Shown: in pieces, positions 22,049 through 33,400 of the stretch
How the letters are laid out: each line of letters begins with the position of its first letter
Position numbering within the stretch: the stretch's first letter is position 1
Source: Brachionus plicatilis
Taxonomy: Eukaryota; Rotifera; Eurotatoria; Ploima; Brachionidae
Length of the DNA: 64,000 nucleotides
Assembly (NCBI GenBank): GCA_010279815.1
Contig: QEOQ01000092.1
Coordinates: 1,166,065-1,230,064 of the forward strand
Direction: 5' to 3'
The notes under the pieces: model-generated
What the model was told of the DNA's origin: nothing
The model's database searches: none
Seen by the model: only the letters and a program-made list of their open reading frames with translations
Position numbers and translations under genes: made by a program

Positions 22049-22855
22049 ATGTCTGAGAGATACGGATTTTCGCTGACCACCTTCAGTCCTTCGGGAAAGC
22101 TGGTTCAAATTGAGTATGCATTGAACGCGGTGGCTGCCGGCGCTCCATCTGTTGGCATCAAGGCCACAAATGGTGTTGTTTTGGCCACAGAAAAAAAACA
22201 AAAGTCCACACTAAACGATGACAGAAGCATTAGCAAAATTGAGCCGATTACTTCCAATGTGGGCATGGTGTACAGCGGAATGGGGCCAGACTATCGTCTT
22301 TTGGTAAAATATGCCCGGAAATTAGGCCAGCAATACATTCAGATGTATGACGATTCAATACCGACTGTCCAGTTGGTCCGACGAGTGGCAGATGTCATGC
22401 AAGAGTACACTCAATCAGGGTAACAAAAATTATGGGACTTGATGTAAAAAATTATCAATTAGATTTTTTAAGAGGTGTAAGACCTTTTGGGGTTTCTCTT
22501 CTAATTGCTGGCTGGGATGCTGATGAAAATGTGCCCTATCTGTATCAGTGCGATCCATCTGTAATTTTTTGTACTTTTTTGTATTTTTTATTTTTTAAAT
22601 TTTGTCCAGGGTGCTTATTTTGCTTGGAAAGCGACCGCTATTGGTAAAAATCATATAAATGGCAAGACTTTTTTGGAAAAAAGATACTCGGAAAAATTGG
22701 AAATGGAAGATGCCATTCATACGGCCATATTGACTTTGAAAGAGTCTTTCGAAGGCCAAATGACCGAGGAAAATATTGAGATAGGCGTGTGCAACAAAAA
22801 TGGATTCAGAAAGTTGACTCCGTCTGAAGTTAAAGATTATTTGGCTACTATTTAA
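22049..22855 (+). CDS. PSMA2: 20S proteasome subunit alpha type-2
   Basis: Three exons (22049-22419, 22473-22560, 22610-22855) join in phase to 234 residues, the usual length of alpha-2. The N-terminus [20 protein letters not shown] carries the alpha-subunit signature that gates the 20S core, followed by QIEYALNAV. Further marks are [31 protein letters not shown] and [18 protein letters not shown]. Alpha subunits are structural and lack the catalytic threonine. Introns are only 53 and 49 bases long. AATAAA at 23009-23014 is a plausible polyadenylation signal. Confidence 0.95.
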
Positions 22856-25340
22856 AAAGTGGACTATTTTTTTGTCAAAAGCCATTATTATTTGTATCTT
22901 TTTCATGAATTTGTTTAAATCGAACTCTCAACACAATTTATCAATAACAATATTTTATTTAATTTGTGTCCTTATTTAAAACTTTTTCTAGTCGTTCATT
23001 TGATTAGAAATAAAATTTGAAATTTGAAATTTTCAAGTCAATTAATTTAACAATTAACTTATTTATTAAAGTATTAAAATTTTATTTTAATTTAATAAGT
23101 ATAAGAATAAAAAATTGAAAATTTAAAACCATTATTGAGCGATAAATTAATTGATAAATAAAGCATCGTGTAAGATGCATGTAAGATTTTTATTTATAAA
23201 AAAAAAAATTTTTAAAACAAAAAATAAAATCTTCAATTTTAATATTTAAAAAAATCATATTGTGAAAAATAACTAATCGGATTTTTATAACTAATGAAAT
23301 TATAAAACGGCGAAAAAATGGCAGAATGAAAATATTTTTAAATTTTTACATTTTTTGTGCAATATTTATTATTTAGCTACTAAAATTAAAAATAAAAATT
23401 TTATGAAAAATTGCACAAAAAATCAAAAAATGTGAGAATGTAAAAATGTAAAATTTTCTACATTTTGCCGAAAAAATTATTTTATTAATTAAATAACTTT
23501 TTTTTCAAAAAGTAAAAATTTGATTTGTAAAATCATTGCTTGATAATAATTATCTCTTTTTGATAAAATAACTTTATTCACAAGACGAATGTTTTTTAGT
23601 TTGTAAAAAATGTTGGATTTATGACAGTGCAGATTTAAATTTTCAAAAAAACAGTATAGAAATATAATTTTATATTCAGTTCTGAATAAAAAAATACAGT
23701 TCATATTTGATTACATTAAATTTAAATGTGTTCCAACAAAAAATTTGCCAGGAAAAAAAGCTATAGAAAAATACCCTTTTTTTCTGGCAAGTATAACGAA
23801 TAAGTTCCAAATCTGAGACACTCAAACAAAACTTCTCTTAATAATCTAAAAGTTAATTTTTTTAATTCAATTTTTTTTGTATGTTTTATTAAAAGAAATT
23901 GAGATATACAGCTTATTTTCATCTCCAATTAATTTAAAGATATAATAAATTTTTTTTTTGTCCAGAACTTTTAATTTTAAATTAAGTGAATCAGATCGAA
24001 AATAATTAATAATTTTCAATATTATTTTTTACTGATTAATTAGGGTTGTTAATTCGGAAAATGTATTAATTTATTAATCCTGAAATTATGCTGAATTTTG
24101 AAACTATTCTATTCGATATTTATTTATTACTTTTTTAACTAAAAATTTTTCTAACTAAATAATAATTTTTTTTTAATTTAACTAAAAAGTTGGAATTAAA
24201 ATCGAAATTTAAAATTTAAAATAATGAATTTTATTTGATTTATTTATTAGAAATGAGTTTTCTTATCTCAGATAAGACTTCATAAGGTTAATTATCTATT
24301 GGTACTGAAACAGATTTTGGAAAAAATTTTCATTTTAGATAATTTTGTTTTTAAAGAGATTGTGCACATTTTAACAGAAAAGTTGCTCCATTAAATTTTT
24401 TTATCTGCAAAAAAAACATGTGCTTTTTGGAAAGCCCTATTTGTCAGGAATACAAACAAATGGTTGTTTTTTCAAGTAGGTATTGGGCGCTTCATTGTAT
24501 TTAATTTTAAGTATAACCACCATTTTTAAAGATATTATTTGAAAATGATAAATTTTAGGTAAATATAAAATGATTTTTTTTGTGAAACAAAATTAATAAA
24601 TTAGTTCAATACAATGTATTCTATTAAAAGAAAATTTTTTAATTAGTTCTCTTACTATTTGATGAGAAATATGATTTTTAATTATCATAATATCTAATAG
24701 CACCCCAATGATTTCGATCAAATCATTAATGAAAATCTTTAGAAATACATAATGATTAAACCCTCAATTTTTTGTTTTTACATAAAATATTTTTTTTTCA
24801 CTGAGAGGAAACTGTAAGCATTTATTATACGGTATTTTTGAGTTTGGATTTTATTTAAACAAGAAATTTTTTTTCTAATTTAAATTATTTTTTTTCTTAA
24901 AAAAATTGTTATTCTAAACGGTAAAAACATGCGCCAATATGATTTAATCTTCTTCTTTGTATTATTTCTTTAGAATTCATATCATCAATGAAATAAATGG
25001 TTCCCAAAAATAAAAAAACTGTTCCCCACCAACTAAAAACTTTTTAACACAAATAACTACAAAACACAATTTTCTTGTGCCGAATTCAATAAAAAAATAA
25101 TGTTTACATATTTAAACAAATAACTGGTTAACACAAATTTTTTGGGTACTCTTTAAAAACAGCACTCGTCAAAAAAGCGAAAAAACAGCACCCTGTGTAA
25201 ACCGCATTAAATATTATATTTTTTTATATATTTTTTTATATATTTATTTCTAACAACCTCAATTTTAATAAACATCAATTTTTATTTGTAAAAATATTGT
25301 CATTATATTAAATTTTCGAGTTTAAAATAATTTGTACAAA
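22856..25340. other. A+T-rich intergenic stretch with two small hairpins
   Basis: No coding frame recognised. A foldback of about 160 bp lies at 23308-23470 (arms CGGCGAAAAAATGGCAGAAT and a reversed CGGCAAAATGTAG; shared TTTTTTGTGCAAT). A tight hairpin with arms TTGCCAG and CTGGCAA sits at 23748-23790. Neither could be assigned to a family. Confidence 0.5.
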
Positions 25341-25344
25341 ACAC

Positions 25345-25755
25345 GGGAAAAGTCGAATATGTGATCGGACAAAAAATGTCATGTGGTCTTAAGTCTAATT
25401 TGTGATCGCTGTTAACATCCCGATCACAAATTTTAATTGATAAAAAAATGTGTGATTGTAATTAGATTATTTATTTACAAACAAGTCAATTATCTAATAA
25501 AAAAATTAAAAATTGTATATTATTTTTTTCCTTTTACATTTTTATCTTTATGACACCGACTCTTATGTATTTTTAGACCCCAATCAATTTAAACAAACTT
25601 TATCTTCCCAACAGCTTTAAAAAAATCGCATTGAATTTTATCTTGACCTTTCGGCTTTTCCAAAACATTAGATACGACAGTTGATGCTATTTTTGACGGT
25701 TTTGGATTTTCGTACGAAGCCTTTTCTATCTCTAAAGCCTTTCGTTTATACACTG
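25345..25755 (-). mobile_element. Foldback-type remnant with GTGATCG repeats and zinc-finger fragment
   Basis: The left part has TGTGATCGG and a perfect 12-base inverted repeat, AATTTGTGATCG at 25397-25408 and CGATCACAAATT at 25421-25432. CGATCACAAATT recurs at 26680-26691, beyond an inserted retrotransposon. On the minus strand 25755-25540 encodes EKPKGQDKIQCDFFKAVGKI, a stop, and DWGLKIHKSRCHKDKN. The C...GLKxHxxxxH layout parallels the finger in the TGGTCAC elements, so this looks like a diverged relative. Confidence 0.5.
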
Positions 25756-25769
25756 CTTATTTTTTCATT

Positions 25770-26625
25770 AATTATTTAATCATTGATTATGAACTCCCAT
25801 CTACAAATGCTTTTGGATATTTGTGGATCTTATGGGAATAAATGGAGAATAAAATTTAACCCTAATAAAACAAAAGTTGTTAACTTTGGCACTCAATTAT
25901 TTAAGTCGGTATTTCACCTTAATGGATCCGAACTTGAAGAAGCAAATCAGTTAAAATACTTAGGATTCATTATAGATTCTAATCTTGACCTTAACACACA
26001 GGCAGTTATAAATTTTAAAAAAGTTCAGAGCAGCTTTTTTGGAATTTCATATCTTCTGCCTAAAAATAGTCCTACCTCTTCACCTAAATTCAAATCATTT
26101 ATATACAAAACATTTTGCTTATCTAAATTCACATATGGTCTTGAGGCTCTTACTCTTAATTCGACCACAAAGGATTCAATAAATAAATTACAAAACAACT
26201 AAATTAGACAAATGTTTGGTTTAAAAGCCTACTGTCACATTCAAAAATTTCAGTAAATATAAACCAACTTAAAGAAAATCTTAAGATTAATCTGATTTCT
26301 AATGATGGTATATCTGATTCAATTTGGTTATGTCTTTGCAATTCAAAATTAAAACATTACAGAACTCTCCTAAATGAGCTAATTCAAAATAAAAGAAATT
26401 CATGAATTTTGGTCCAAATTATCTTGCTTTCTAACTTTCATGCCTTTTTCTATTTTCGAACTAATGTTCCTTTTTTATTTTTGTAATTTTATTTTTAGGT
26501 AATAATTTTTTATTTTTTTAAAAAACACAAAAACACAAAAAAAAAAAAAAATTTTTATCTTTATTTTCTTTTACTTCTCCTTAAAGGAGGTTAATTCAAT
26601 TCAATAAATAAATAAATTGATTGAT
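25770..26625 (+). mobile_element. Non-LTR retrotransposon, 3' fragment
   Basis: An open frame from 25783 to 26202 reads KWRIKFNPNKTKVVNFG, then LKYLGFIIDSNLDLNT and KFKSFIYKTFCLSKFTYGLE, which is the region after the reverse-transcriptase active site in Jockey/CR1-like proteins. It continues out of frame (IRQMFGLKAYCHIQKF). The end has the hairpin CTCCTTAAAGGAG at 26577-26589 and an (AATA)n tail. It appears to sit inside the GTGATCG foldback remnant. Confidence 0.8.
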
Positions 26626-27451
26626 CGTTTATCAATTTCATGTCTCATTTTTAGAAAAAATAATAATGTTTAATTTTTGCGATCACAAATTTGTGAAAAA
26701 AGAGCCTCAAAAATACGAAAAAAGCATTATCTAGATTAAATAGAGCCTTAAAGTGAACAAAACTACCTTTAAAGTTATCGAATATTGATAAAATTATAAA
26801 AAAATTTACCACACACTAAAGTTTTTAGTCTATTTTAGGAAATATTAATAAAATTTTGAAAAACAATTTTTTTTCCTTATTTTTTTGGAGCAATCTTTTT
26901 GCTGGAAACATGCACAACCTCTTTGACTTAACCTCTCAAGTTTTAAAATTGAGAAAAAACTAAAAAATTTGCCACTTGACAATAAGAGCTCTATTTTAAT
27001 TTGCTATTTTAGCTTCATAAAAAAGTACTTAATGTAAAAATAAAAATTTTTGAGATGTAATAAAAATTTATTCAATTTAAAAAAAATCGATTAAAAGTTA
27101 AAAAAAAATTCAAAGTCATTAATATTTATTAGGTCAATTTAAAAAAAAAGTTATTTATAACAAATTTTTTTATTTATTTGGTTAAAGATATGGATTTAAT
27201 TTTAAAAAGAGTGAATTTTCTCAAATGAACTTCGGCAATTATCCATACCCTCTATATACTTCTTTTTTGAGCATTTTTTTACACAGCAGTTTACAACAAA
27301 TAACCATTAAACTTTAAATCTCCTAAATCAAAGCAAGACTAGAACTAAAAAAATTGTACAACATCCATACAACCTGGCCACAATCAATATTTAAGCAGAT
27401 TAAATTTGAAGCTGAGAATACTGTTGTTTTAAAGAAAAAAAACAAGCAAAT
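26626..27451. other. A+T-rich stretch downstream of LMBR1L
   Basis: No gene seen. The CGATCACAAATT at 26680-26691 probably belongs to the foldback remnant to the left. Confidence 0.5.
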
Positions 27452-30400
27452 CTAGTTTATTTTCAAGTGATTGATTTGATTGCCACTAGTTGGTTTGTAA
27501 GAAGACACTGGTGATTTCAAGTACATTGCCGAATTGCTTGATGAATTCAAAAAAGCATGATGAACCAGAATTTGAACCCGACTAAACAGCTCGGAACGAA
27601 CAGTAGCAGTAAATTTTGTAATCAGACAAATAACAGTTGCTATTGTAAAGCTGAAATTGTACACGAGAATGATGTGCACATTGGACAACCAGTGGAGATC
27701 GCCAAAGTGTCCCAGAAGATCAAATCTAGTGAGTCCAAGAATTTTTGACGAGACCGGCAGCGCCGAGCTAAACGTCAAAAAAAATATGCAATTTAGAATT
27801 ATTTTGTCCATGGGCGTTGATTTGTATTTGGGCAAAATTTTTTTGAACACAGGTGTTGTGTAGAATCCGATGAGTGAAGCGATTATAAAGTAGACTATTA
27901 AAGCTATTTCAAATGAAGTTTGAACTATTCCAAGTGTGTACACAGAGCTAATGGTTGAATTGTGTTCCAGGTCTATCATTTTACCAGGCAGTTTAGTTGT
28001 GGGCAACTGGCCGAAAATTACGTAAAAAGTATTCTTTGCCACCATCAAAATGCCAAACAACTTAATTAAAATAAATTTTTATAAAAGAAAATTTTTTTGT
28101 TGTATTTTATTTAGCTCTTACATTTAGAACTAGAAGAAAAAACATGATAATTGGATAGCATAAATTTTTGTAGACAATAAATCGCTTTGATTGATTTTCT
28201 AAATAAATAAAAAAATTAGGAAAAATAAATGGGTATATATATTTTCATCATCAAATAACTCACAATTTGGCATCAAATTTTTACTCAAATTTATAATCAA
28301 AATAAAATTTTTTTCATCAAAAATATTTTTTAACAACAAATAAAAAATAACTTAACGAAATATTTTTTTTACATCAATTTTTTTTTTCTCTGAATCAAAT
28401 AAAAAAATTACGCTTCAAAAAAAAAATAAATAAAGCATTTAATTAAAATTCTACTTCAAAACTAAATTACTTTGAAATGAATCAGCAATACGTTATTTTT
28501 TGTAAAAATAAAATAATCACAACTATCAACCACAACTATCATCAAAAACACAAATTATTTTTGACATGAATCCATATGATGTTTTCAGCTGTCACAAAAT
28601 AGGCAAATTGCTTTCTGAACTGGATACTCACAAATCAATGGGATCCGATCTGGTTCATCCTAAAGTCCTAAAAGAATGCAGTGTTCCCCTGGGCCCAGTC
28701 CTGTCATTTCTTTTTATTAAATCTTTCAATGAAGGTGTTGTCCCAGCCATATGGAAGAAAGCCAACGTGACGCCAATATTCAAGAAAGGCGTGAAAAGTG
28801 ATCCCAGCAACTACCGTCCTATTTCCCTAACCTCTATAATAGGCTAAATCATGGAGAAGCTAATCCGCAATGAAATGATGGCTCACTTGGAAACAAATAA
28901 ACTGCTCACAAATGAGCAACATGGCTTTGTCTTTGGTAAGTCATGCACCACCAATCTTTTGGAAAGTCTATACTTGATCACTGAAGCCCTAAACAGAGGT
29001 TTTCAAGCATTAGTTGTGTTCCTTGACTTTGCCAAGGCTTTCGACAGTGTGGTACACGAATTACTGCTGACCAAGCTATGGCTTTTCGGGTAAAATTCTA
29101 AATTGGCTCAAAAATTTTCTAACAAATAGAACGCAAAGAGTAACTGTTGGTAAATATAGCTCAAAATGGCTAAAGGTCCTTAGTGGTGTGCCTCAAGGAT
29201 CGGTCCTTGGACCGTTGCTATTTATCATTTTCATAAATGACATGCCTGAATCAGTACGAAATGCATGTAAACTTTTTGCTGACGACAGTAAACTTATCTC
29301 CACAATACTTAATTCGCTTGACCTGAAACTTGTTCAATATTGACAATATAGTTAACTGGGCTGACACTTGGCATATGAAGTTTAACCAAAAGAAATGTAA
29401 AATTATGCGATTTGGATCAAAAGGCATCCTTCAAATACCTTTCACCATGAAAATAGATGCTTCACACAGTCATGTGTTAGAACAGACGTCCGTGGAAAGA
29501 GATTTAGGTATCATGATAAACAGTAAGCTTAAATGGACTGAGCAGATAGACAAGGCAATCCAGATGGCTAATGGAGTCCTTGCTCAACTCAAAAATGCCT
29601 TTAAATTTTGGACAACGGACAACTTTAGAAGACTCACTGCGTTTGTAAGACCGCATCTTGAATACTGTACAGCAGCCTGGAATTCTTTGCAAAAGAAAGA
29701 CATTAAAAGGCTGGAAAAAGTCCAACGTAGAGCTACCAAACTAGTGCCTGGTCTCAGAAATCTCAATTATCTCTCAAGATTAGCAAAAATTGGTATCCCT
29801 ACGCTTGAAAGTAGAAGAAAAAGAGGTGATGCAATCCAACTTTTCAAAATTGTCAGTAAACAGAGCACTGTTCACCTGCATGCCTTCGCAGATTCAAGCT
29901 AAACTCCTAAAATCACTCATCAATAAATCTACGTAAAAAACCAAGACTTAGGAAGCAACTCTGCTTGTCAAAACCTAGAGATAACTTCTTCACGAACAGA
30001 GTAGCTTCGTTATGGAACGAGCTCCCGGACACTGTAGCTTCTGCAAAATCAACAAATGCATTCAAAGACAAGTTTGACAAATTCAGATCTCAGCAATTGG
30101 CGGCTAATGATACATAGTCGAATAACCCATTGGTTATTCTTCTTCATCTGATTCTAATATCAGATTGTAGTCTCTTCTTCATATTTGATGATAAAAAAAA
30201 TTTTTTAATGCATACTTTCTATTTAATTAATCTAAATTTCGTGTTTTTTGATGATGAATTTAATTTAATCAGAGTTGGGAAACTGATACTGAATAACTGA
30301 TCAGTATCAGTTAATTTCAGTTATCAGTTAAACTGAAACTGACCGATAACTGATTTTGAATTAACTGAGACTGACTGAAAACTGTTTTACTTTTGAATTA

Positions 30401-33400
30401 AAAAGGTTTGAAAATGAACTTGATCTCTATTTAAGTGAAATAAATCAAAAAACAGAATGCAATATCCTAAGTTATTGGAAAAATCGGTCTAGAAATTTTA
30501 AAGTTTTATCTTTGTTAGTGAGAGATATTTATTCGATTCAAGCCAGCTCGGCACCTATCGAAAAATATTTTTCTGGGTCTACATTTTTGATGAGACCACA
30601 TAGAAGTAGATTCACTTATAAAAATTTATCAAATATAATGTTTCTAAAATGTAATAAAAAATATATGTAAATATCCGTTTTAAATGTTAATTAGACTTTA
30701 ATTTTTATAAACTGTTTAATAAATAAACTAATTGTATCATTTTTCTAATTAACTGATTTTTAACTGATAACTGATACCCATTAACTGAGACTGATACTGA
30801 ACTGATGCTCGAAAAACTGATACTGACTGAAAACTGATTTTTTTATAACTGATCCCAACTCTGAATTTAATTGATTCATAAATATTTTTTTTTGATGAAA
30901 TTTTAATAAATTTGGCGATGAAAATAAAAATATTTAGGCGATAAATTTAATTTTTTTTGATTTTAAAATTTTGATGTTATTTACTCAATTTTTTGATGAT
31001 AAATTTTAGATATTTGATGATACAATAAATACCACCCAAAATAAATTTGCATTTAAATTTGATTAATTACTTAGTTTTTTGATTAGTCTATCTTTGGCAT
31101 CGAATTGTTGCTTTAAATTAGCAAGTTGTTTGTTTATTTCATCTGAGTTTGGGCCTTTGAATTGGTGGGTCAACTGGATGTGGTGAATGGAACGCTGAAT
31201 ATTGTTGATTTCTTGTTCAGCAACATCAATGTCTTCGTTTAAGTCATTTCGAAACTTGAGTTGAAAAAATTCCAATTAATAAATATTTAGAAAAAATAAT
31301 TCTATTTCTTACGGTTGTTTTCATTATTAAGTTAGAAACAATTGTGAACAAACGAGCAAACCCAATAGGCGTACATACTTAAAAAAAATATATAGAAATT
31401 TAAATTTATCAATTTGTTGGCATTGTGAAATTCAAATACAAATTGAACAAAAACATTTCTTCTTTTTTTGATGAATTAAAATTTAAGTTAATAAAAAATA
31501 GTTAAGTAAATAAGTATATAACTTGTTGACTCGGTAAAGAATTTAATCCACCGGATTCACATAAGGATCATCAGTCAAATGAATTTTTTTGAACTAATGG
31601 GAATTTTAAATTTATTATTTGGACATAAATTTGGATAAATTTTTGTAAATGAGATATTTTTTTTTACTAAATTTCTTTTTTTATAAATTTTTTAATTCTA
31701 TTTTTTTTTTATGTAAAGTCCATGGGACGAATATTTTGAAAAAATAAATAATAAAATAAACTTATAAAAATACTGCAACAAAGTTCAATATACTTTGTTG
31801 CACTTTTTTACCTAAAATAATTTTTCTCATTTTTTAATAAGATAAAAAATAAAATATCAATAAGATTTAAAATGATTATTGGTTTAATTTACTAGAAACA
31901 AATAAATCAATGATTTTATTTTAGGTAACTTTGTTGCAGTATTTTTTTAAGTTTATTTTATTATCTTTAATTTTAATTCATCAAAAAAGAAAGAATTTTT
32001 GTTCAATTTGTGTTTGAATTTCACAACACCCAATTTTTAAAGTTTATAGAAAAATTTTTTAGAATATAGAAAAATGAAATTTTTTTTAATTACATTTCAT
32101 TTTTTCAAAAGAATGAATATTTTCAAAGAAATTGTAAATTCAAAAATTTAGAAAAAAATTTATAGTTTTTTTTCTAATATATATCCTTTCAATTTTGCTA
32201 TAGATAATCAAAGTATTTATTTGTTTATTTGTGATGAGCTTAGCTCCTTCAGATTGAATAAAAATCAAAATTCAAAAATTAAATTAAATTTAATAAAAAT
32301 TAAAAAGAATAAAATATAGGAAAAAAATTTAAATTGATAAAATAGTCTCTCTTCATGTATTCTAATTCATGTATGTATTCAATAAAAAGCTCATTCAGAT
32401 ATAATAAGGTGATTAACACAAAATAATTTCAATAAAAAAAAATCATTCAAAATGCCAAATGTTCCTTACGAGCCTGATAAATTGATGAATGAAAAAAGGT
32501 GAAGAGAAGGGTCAATTTATTTTTGTCTGTCAATTTATACAATGAGTTCGCAGAAAAAATGAAATTTCTTTTTTAGTTTGACCAGGAATTTTAATAATTA
32601 AAAGTTTATTTGAATTAAAATCCAGGAAGATCTTTTTCAGTTAGTTGTAATATTCTATGAGTCGATAAAGAGAGGTTAATTTTTTTATTTATTATACATT
32701 GAAAAAGAAGGGACATAATATTAAATATATTAAATAATAAATTTTGCAACACACCAAACCTAAAATTTTTATTTTTTTTTAAATCCATTAAAACTTTAAT
32801 TTTTAATGGATAAACAATTGGTTTATTTTTTTTATTTAAAGAAAATTTTTATATTTTTGAAAGAGTTGAGCCTTCCAAAAAACAAAAACTCTGGCGACGC
32901 CATTGAATGAACTAAACTTTAAACCATCGAAAACTTTAAATGTGCATTAAATTAATTATCTACTGGTGGTGATCAAAGCATAACAATTAAGTGTACTTTT
33001 AAAACTTTTTTAAAATACCTTGTTTCAATAATTTACTAAAATAAATTTTAGCAAATATTGCTAAAAAATTTTTCTTTTTTTATGTTTTACATTTGCATGG
33101 ATATGTTGGAAAATTTATAAATTTACATTTTTTAAAAAATAAAAGCTGAGATAATTACTCGATTGAGATTTTAAGATAAAAATAAGATGAACGAAATGTA
33201 AAGAATAAAAAAGCCAAAACCATATGAAGCCTCAAAAATTTACTGTCATGCGTTATTCAAAAGGAAGAAAAAAGTCAAATCGAACTAACTTGAATCGGAC
33301 TAAATTTTTTCAATTTAAATTTTCTTTTATTATTTTTATATTTTTTCTGGTGTTTTTCATCAACGATTTAAAAAAAATTATCTAAAAATTTTCTTTTGTC

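Larger units (their letters stand above)
28230..31040. mobile_element. CATCATCAAA foldback split by nested insertions
   Basis: Left arm about 28230-28560 and right arm 30190-31040 are inverted relatives: left starts TGGGTATAT then TTTTCATCATCAAAT; the right end reversed reads TGGGTGGTATTTAT then CATCATCAAAT. Motifs ATCATCAAA and TTTGATGA repeat along both arms. A CR1-like retrotransposon occupies the middle and an hAT element has entered the right arm. It lies in LMBR1L intron 5. Confidence 0.5.
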
